DNA of 64,000 bases from Microvirga sp. KLBC 81 (lineage in GTDB: Bacteria > Pseudomonadota > Alphaproteobacteria > Rhizobiales > Beijerinckiaceae), in assembly GCF_003075415.1 (NCBI RefSeq), contig NZ_QDAH01000002.1:124001-188000 (forward strand), given 5' to 3'. Shown here in pieces: positions 61,846 to 64,000 of the stretch. Both the position numbers and the translations under genes were made by a program. Under the pieces are notes generated by a model. The model worked only from the letters and a program-made list of their open reading frames with translations. It did not search any database and was not told the origin of the DNA. The first letter of the stretch is position 1. Each line of letters starts with the position of its first letter.

Positions 61846-61870
61846 GGAACGTGCGTGCTGTGTCTTCGTT
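61846..61870 (+). promoter_or_regulatory. EcfG-type general stress promoter (exact match)
   Basis: GGAAC (61846-61850), 16 bases, CGTT (61867-61870), 31 bases before the ATG at 61902. Spacing to the start equals that of the 36460 site. Confidence 0.65.
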
Positions 61871-61901
61871 GACCCGGTCTGAAGAACCATGGAGGCCTCG
61901 C

Positions 61902-62114
61902 ATGACAGGCAAGCACCCCAAGACCAAGCCTCAGGAACGGCCGCGCAGCGATCTCGAGGTCGATCCAGGGATCGGACGGTCCAAAGGCTCCTACATGACC
62001 GGCGAGGATCCGCGCGATCTCGACGGCGGCTCGACCTTCCAGGGCGACGTGGAGAACCAGACGAACCGTGAGGGCGGCGTCGATCCGAACCGCATGGGGC
62101 GGACGAACAAGTAG
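61902..62114 (+). CDS. Small disordered protein, putative stress-induced
   Basis: 70 residues from ATG at 61902, preceded by GGAGG. Hydrophilic, Gly/Asp/Arg-rich ([20 protein letters not shown], later [18 protein letters not shown]). No domain or signal. Single-gene unit between an exact EcfG-type promoter (61846-61870) and a terminator (62134-62166). Function unknown; composition recalls small hydrophilic stress proteins. Confidence 0.72.
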   Translation: MTGKHPKTKPQERPRSDLEVDPGIGRSKGSYMTGEDPRDLDGGSTFQGDVENQTNREGGVDPNRMGRTNK

Positions 62115-62133
62115 CCGGCAACGACAATCGCAA

Positions 62134-62166
62134 ACGAAAAGGGCGGCCCTGAAGGCCGCCCTTTGA
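62134..62166. terminator. Bidirectional terminator
   Basis: AAAGGGCGGCC (62138-62148) pairs with GGCCGCCCTTT (62153-62163). It serves the 61902 gene on the plus strand and the convergent PPIase gene on the minus strand, where it is followed by TTTTCGTTT. Confidence 0.78.
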
Positions 62167-62181
62167 ACATGCGAAACGCGC

Positions 62182-63078
62182 TTATTGCTGCTTCTGCTCG
62201 ACGAGGTTGCCCTTGTCGTCCAGCTTCTCGATCTTGGCGTCCTTGCGCAGACTCATGATGAGATCCTGCTGCGCTTTGCGGCCGAGATAGGCTTCCACCT
62301 GATCCTTGGTCTCCTCGAAGGACGGCGCGGGCTTCGTGCGCTTTTCCTCGACCTTGATCACGTGCCAGCCGAACTGGCTCTGCACCGGATCGGAGATCTG
62401 GCCGGCCTCGAGCTTGAAGGCGGCTTCGGCGAAGGGCTCGACCATGCGGTCCTTGGTGAAGAAGCCGAGATCGCCGCCATCGGTCTTGGAGCCGGGGTCC
62501 TTGGAAACCTCGCCCGCCACCTTCGCGAAGTCCTCGCCGCCCTTCACGCGGCCGGCGACCTTCTTGGCGTCGTCCTCGTTCTCCACGAGGATATGGCGGG
62601 CGCGAACTTCCTGCTCGGCCGGGATGCTCTTGACGGTCTCGTCATAGAGCTTGCGGGCGGCTTCCGGCGTCACGGCCTTCTTGGCGGTCTGGTCGAGGTA
62701 TTCGTCCAGCAGGGTCTTGTCCCGGTTGTAGGCGAGCTTGCGGGCGAAATCCGCACCGCTGCCGATCTTCGCGGCCTCGGCGGCCTTGGAGCCGAGCTTC
62801 AGGTCGATCAGGTAGCCGGTCAGCATCTCGCGCTTCTGCTCGTCGGGCACGTTCGGCATCTGGAGAGCCGGGTCCTCGGCGGCGATGGCCAGATCCCCTT
62901 CCGTAATCTCGAAGCCGTTCACCCGGGCGACCACCTTGGCGGGATCGACGGCGGGGACCGTGGCCGGCGAAGTGGCCGGGGCCGAGGCCGGAGGCGTCTG
63001 GGCGAGGGCGGCGCCGGCCATCAGGGGCAGGGCGGCTCCAAGGGCGAGAAGGCTTTTACGAACCGTAAGATAAGACAT
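62182..63078 (-). CDS. Periplasmic parvulin-type peptidyl-prolyl isomerase
   Basis: 298 residues from ATG at 63078. Signal peptide (SYLTVRKSLLALGAALPLMA, cut at ALAQ), an Ala/Pro linker, an N-terminal SurA-like chaperone region (about 45-145) and a parvulin domain (about 150-255) with VRARHILVENEDDAKKVAGR, DGGDLGFFTKDRMVEPFAEA and QFGWHVIKVEEKR. Helps fold secreted and outer membrane proteins. Placed next to secA on the opposite strand, as in many rhizobia. Confidence 0.93.
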   Translation of the reverse strand: MSYLTVRKSLLALGAALPLMAGAALAQTPPASAPATSPATVPAVDPAKVVARVNGFEITEGDLAIAAEDPALQMPNVPDEQKREMLTGYLIDLKLGSKAAEAAKIGSGADFARKLAYNRDKTLLDEYLDQTAKKAVTPEAARKLYDETVKSIPAEQEVRARHILVENEDDAKKVAGRVKGGEDFAKVAGEVSKDPGSKTDGGDLGFFTKDRMVEPFAEAAFKLEAGQISDPVQSQFGWHVIKVEEKRTKPAPSFEETKDQVEAYLGRKAQQDLIMSLRKDAKIEKLDDKGNLVEQKQQ

Positions 63079-63333
63079 GGACGTTCCTCTGGTGGGCACT
63101 GATGGGCCCACGGACAGCAACGATGAGATGGCCCAACCGGTTTACGTTTGCAAGCGACGGCATATTTATGCCACAGCATCCCCCACAGCGTGGCCTTTAT
63201 GAGGCCCTGCCTGTGGAAGCTAAGGCTGCGCCATTCAGGCACAGCCTTTAAGATGCGCTTCCGCATAATTAGGTCTATAAGGCGGCCCAAGCGCCCCTTA
63301 TCTCCTGAATTCTGGAATTTTCGAAGGCTCTCG

Positions 63334-64000
63334 ATGTTCGGTTCTCTCGCGAAGAAAATCTTTGGCTCGGTCAACGATCGCCGGCTGAAGTCCTATCGGC
63401 CCAAGGTTGCGGCCATCAACGCGTTGGAGGGCGAGCTGGAGGCCCTGTCCGACGGTGAGCTGCGGGCCCGTACGGAGGAGTTCAGGGCCCAGCTCGCCGC
63501 CGGCAAGACCCTGGACGACATCCTGGTCCCCGCCTTTGCCATGGTCCGCGAGGCCGCCAAGCGTACCCTCGGCCAGCGCCACTTCGACGTGCAGCTCATC
63601 GGCGGCATGGTGCTCCACGAGGGCTCGATCGCCGAGATGCGCACCGGTGAAGGCAAGACCCTGGTCGCGACCTTGCCTGTCTACCTGAATGCGCTTGCCG
63701 GCAAGGGTGTCCACGTGGTCACGGTGAACGACTACCTCGCCAAGCGCGACGCCGAGTGGATGGGTCAGATCTATCGCTTCCTCGGCCTCTCCGTCGGCGT
63801 GATCGTCCACGGCCTCGACGATGTGGAGCGTGCCCAGGCCTATGCGGCCGACATCACCTACGGCACCAACAACGAGTACGGCTTCGACTACTTACGCGAC
63901 AACATGAAGTACGAGATGGCGCAGATGGTCCAGCGCGGGCACAACTTCGCCATCGTCGACGAGGTGGACTCGATCCTCATCGACGAGGCCCGCACGCCGC
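63334..64000 (+). CDS. secA: Protein translocase ATPase SecA, 5' part
   Basis: 222 codons before the window ends. [20 protein letters not shown], then [19 protein letters not shown], Walker [48 protein letters not shown] and the DEAD-type Walker [18 protein letters not shown] are all intact. SecA drives preprotein export through SecYEG. ATG at 63334 is the normal family start. Confidence 0.97.
   Translation, partial: MFGSLAKKIFGSVNDRRLKSYRPKVAAINALEGELEALSDGELRARTEEFRAQLAAGKTLDDILVPAFAMVREAAKRTLGQRHFDVQLIGGMVLHEGSIAEMRTGEGKTLVATLPVYLNALAGKGVHVVTVNDYLAKRDAEWMGQIYRFLGLSVGVIVHGLDDVERAQAYAADITYGTNNEYGFDYLRDNMKYEMAQMVQRGHNFAIVDEVDSILIDEARTP

Overview
The window is a gene-dense, GC-rich chromosomal stretch of an alphaproteobacterium of the order Hyphomicrobiales (Rhizobiales). 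Evidence for this is the gene orders lysC-ptsP-prfA-prmC, ftsE-ftsX-ydcF-plsC, aroK-aroB-CorC, metX-metW and nit-grxC-comF, together with NdvA, DUF2125, DUF4167 and DUF1178 genes. The dispersed palindromic repeats and the many small hydrophilic proteins suggest Methylobacteriaceae (Microvirga or Methylobacterium-like); that genus-level placement is inference. I found no rRNA, tRNA, CRISPR array, insertion sequence, prophage or plasmid gene.

Layout. 1-103: start of a GH2 glycosidase. 433-8824: envelope and osmotic block (small membrane protein, MscS-type channel, CAP lipoprotein, two ABC exporter-type proteins including an NdvA-like cyclic glucan exporter, epoxide-hydrolase-like enzyme). 8829-13112: CorC/HlyC protein, aroB, aroK, then a small membrane protein and xerD. 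13123-18996: metW-metX with a long structured leader, a GIY-YIG protein, chorismate mutase, hisC and tyrC-like dehydrogenase. 19292-24949: DUF2125, ChaC-like, plsC, ydcF, ftsX, ftsE. 25238-31967: phosphoribosyltransferase, TspO, a Cys/Met-metabolism PLP enzyme, a periplasmic 2',3'-cyclic phosphodiesterase, YihY, an EamA transporter. 32021-37643: a stress-flavoured block (SFPASDP small protein, TRAP binding protein, disordered protein, DUF4142, HtrA-like protease, short ribosome hibernation factor, HTH regulator). 37909-43509: clpB, two disordered small proteins, MOSC protein, DUF4167. 43865-50389: prmC, DUF559, FosX-like, prfA, ptsP, lysC. 50519-59110: ubiG, nhaA, phosphoesterase, DUF1178, nitrilase, grxC, comF, methyltransferase, DUF427, Fe-ADH, thioesterase. 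59094-64000: EamA, mutT, argJ, small protein, parvulin PPIase, secA (cut by the window end).

The most notable result is regulatory. Three exact copies of the alphaproteobacterial general-stress (EcfG sigma) promoter pattern GGAAC-N16-CGTT lie just upstream of three small uncharacterised genes (433, 34183 on the minus strand, 61902). Five one-mismatch versions precede the SFPASDP protein, DUF4142, HtrA-like protease, hibernation factor and the 40724 gene. Together they outline a general-stress regulon of mostly uncharacterised small proteins. The second is a strong-looking promoter (TTGACT-N17-TATATC) about 390 nt upstream of metX, followed by a highly structured, apparently non-coding leader. 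Three families of dispersed palindromic repeats fill most larger intergenic gaps, and one of them seems to encode the N-terminus of PrmC and the C-terminus of its neighbour. I did not find a clearly new multi-gene system; most of the window is core chromosome.
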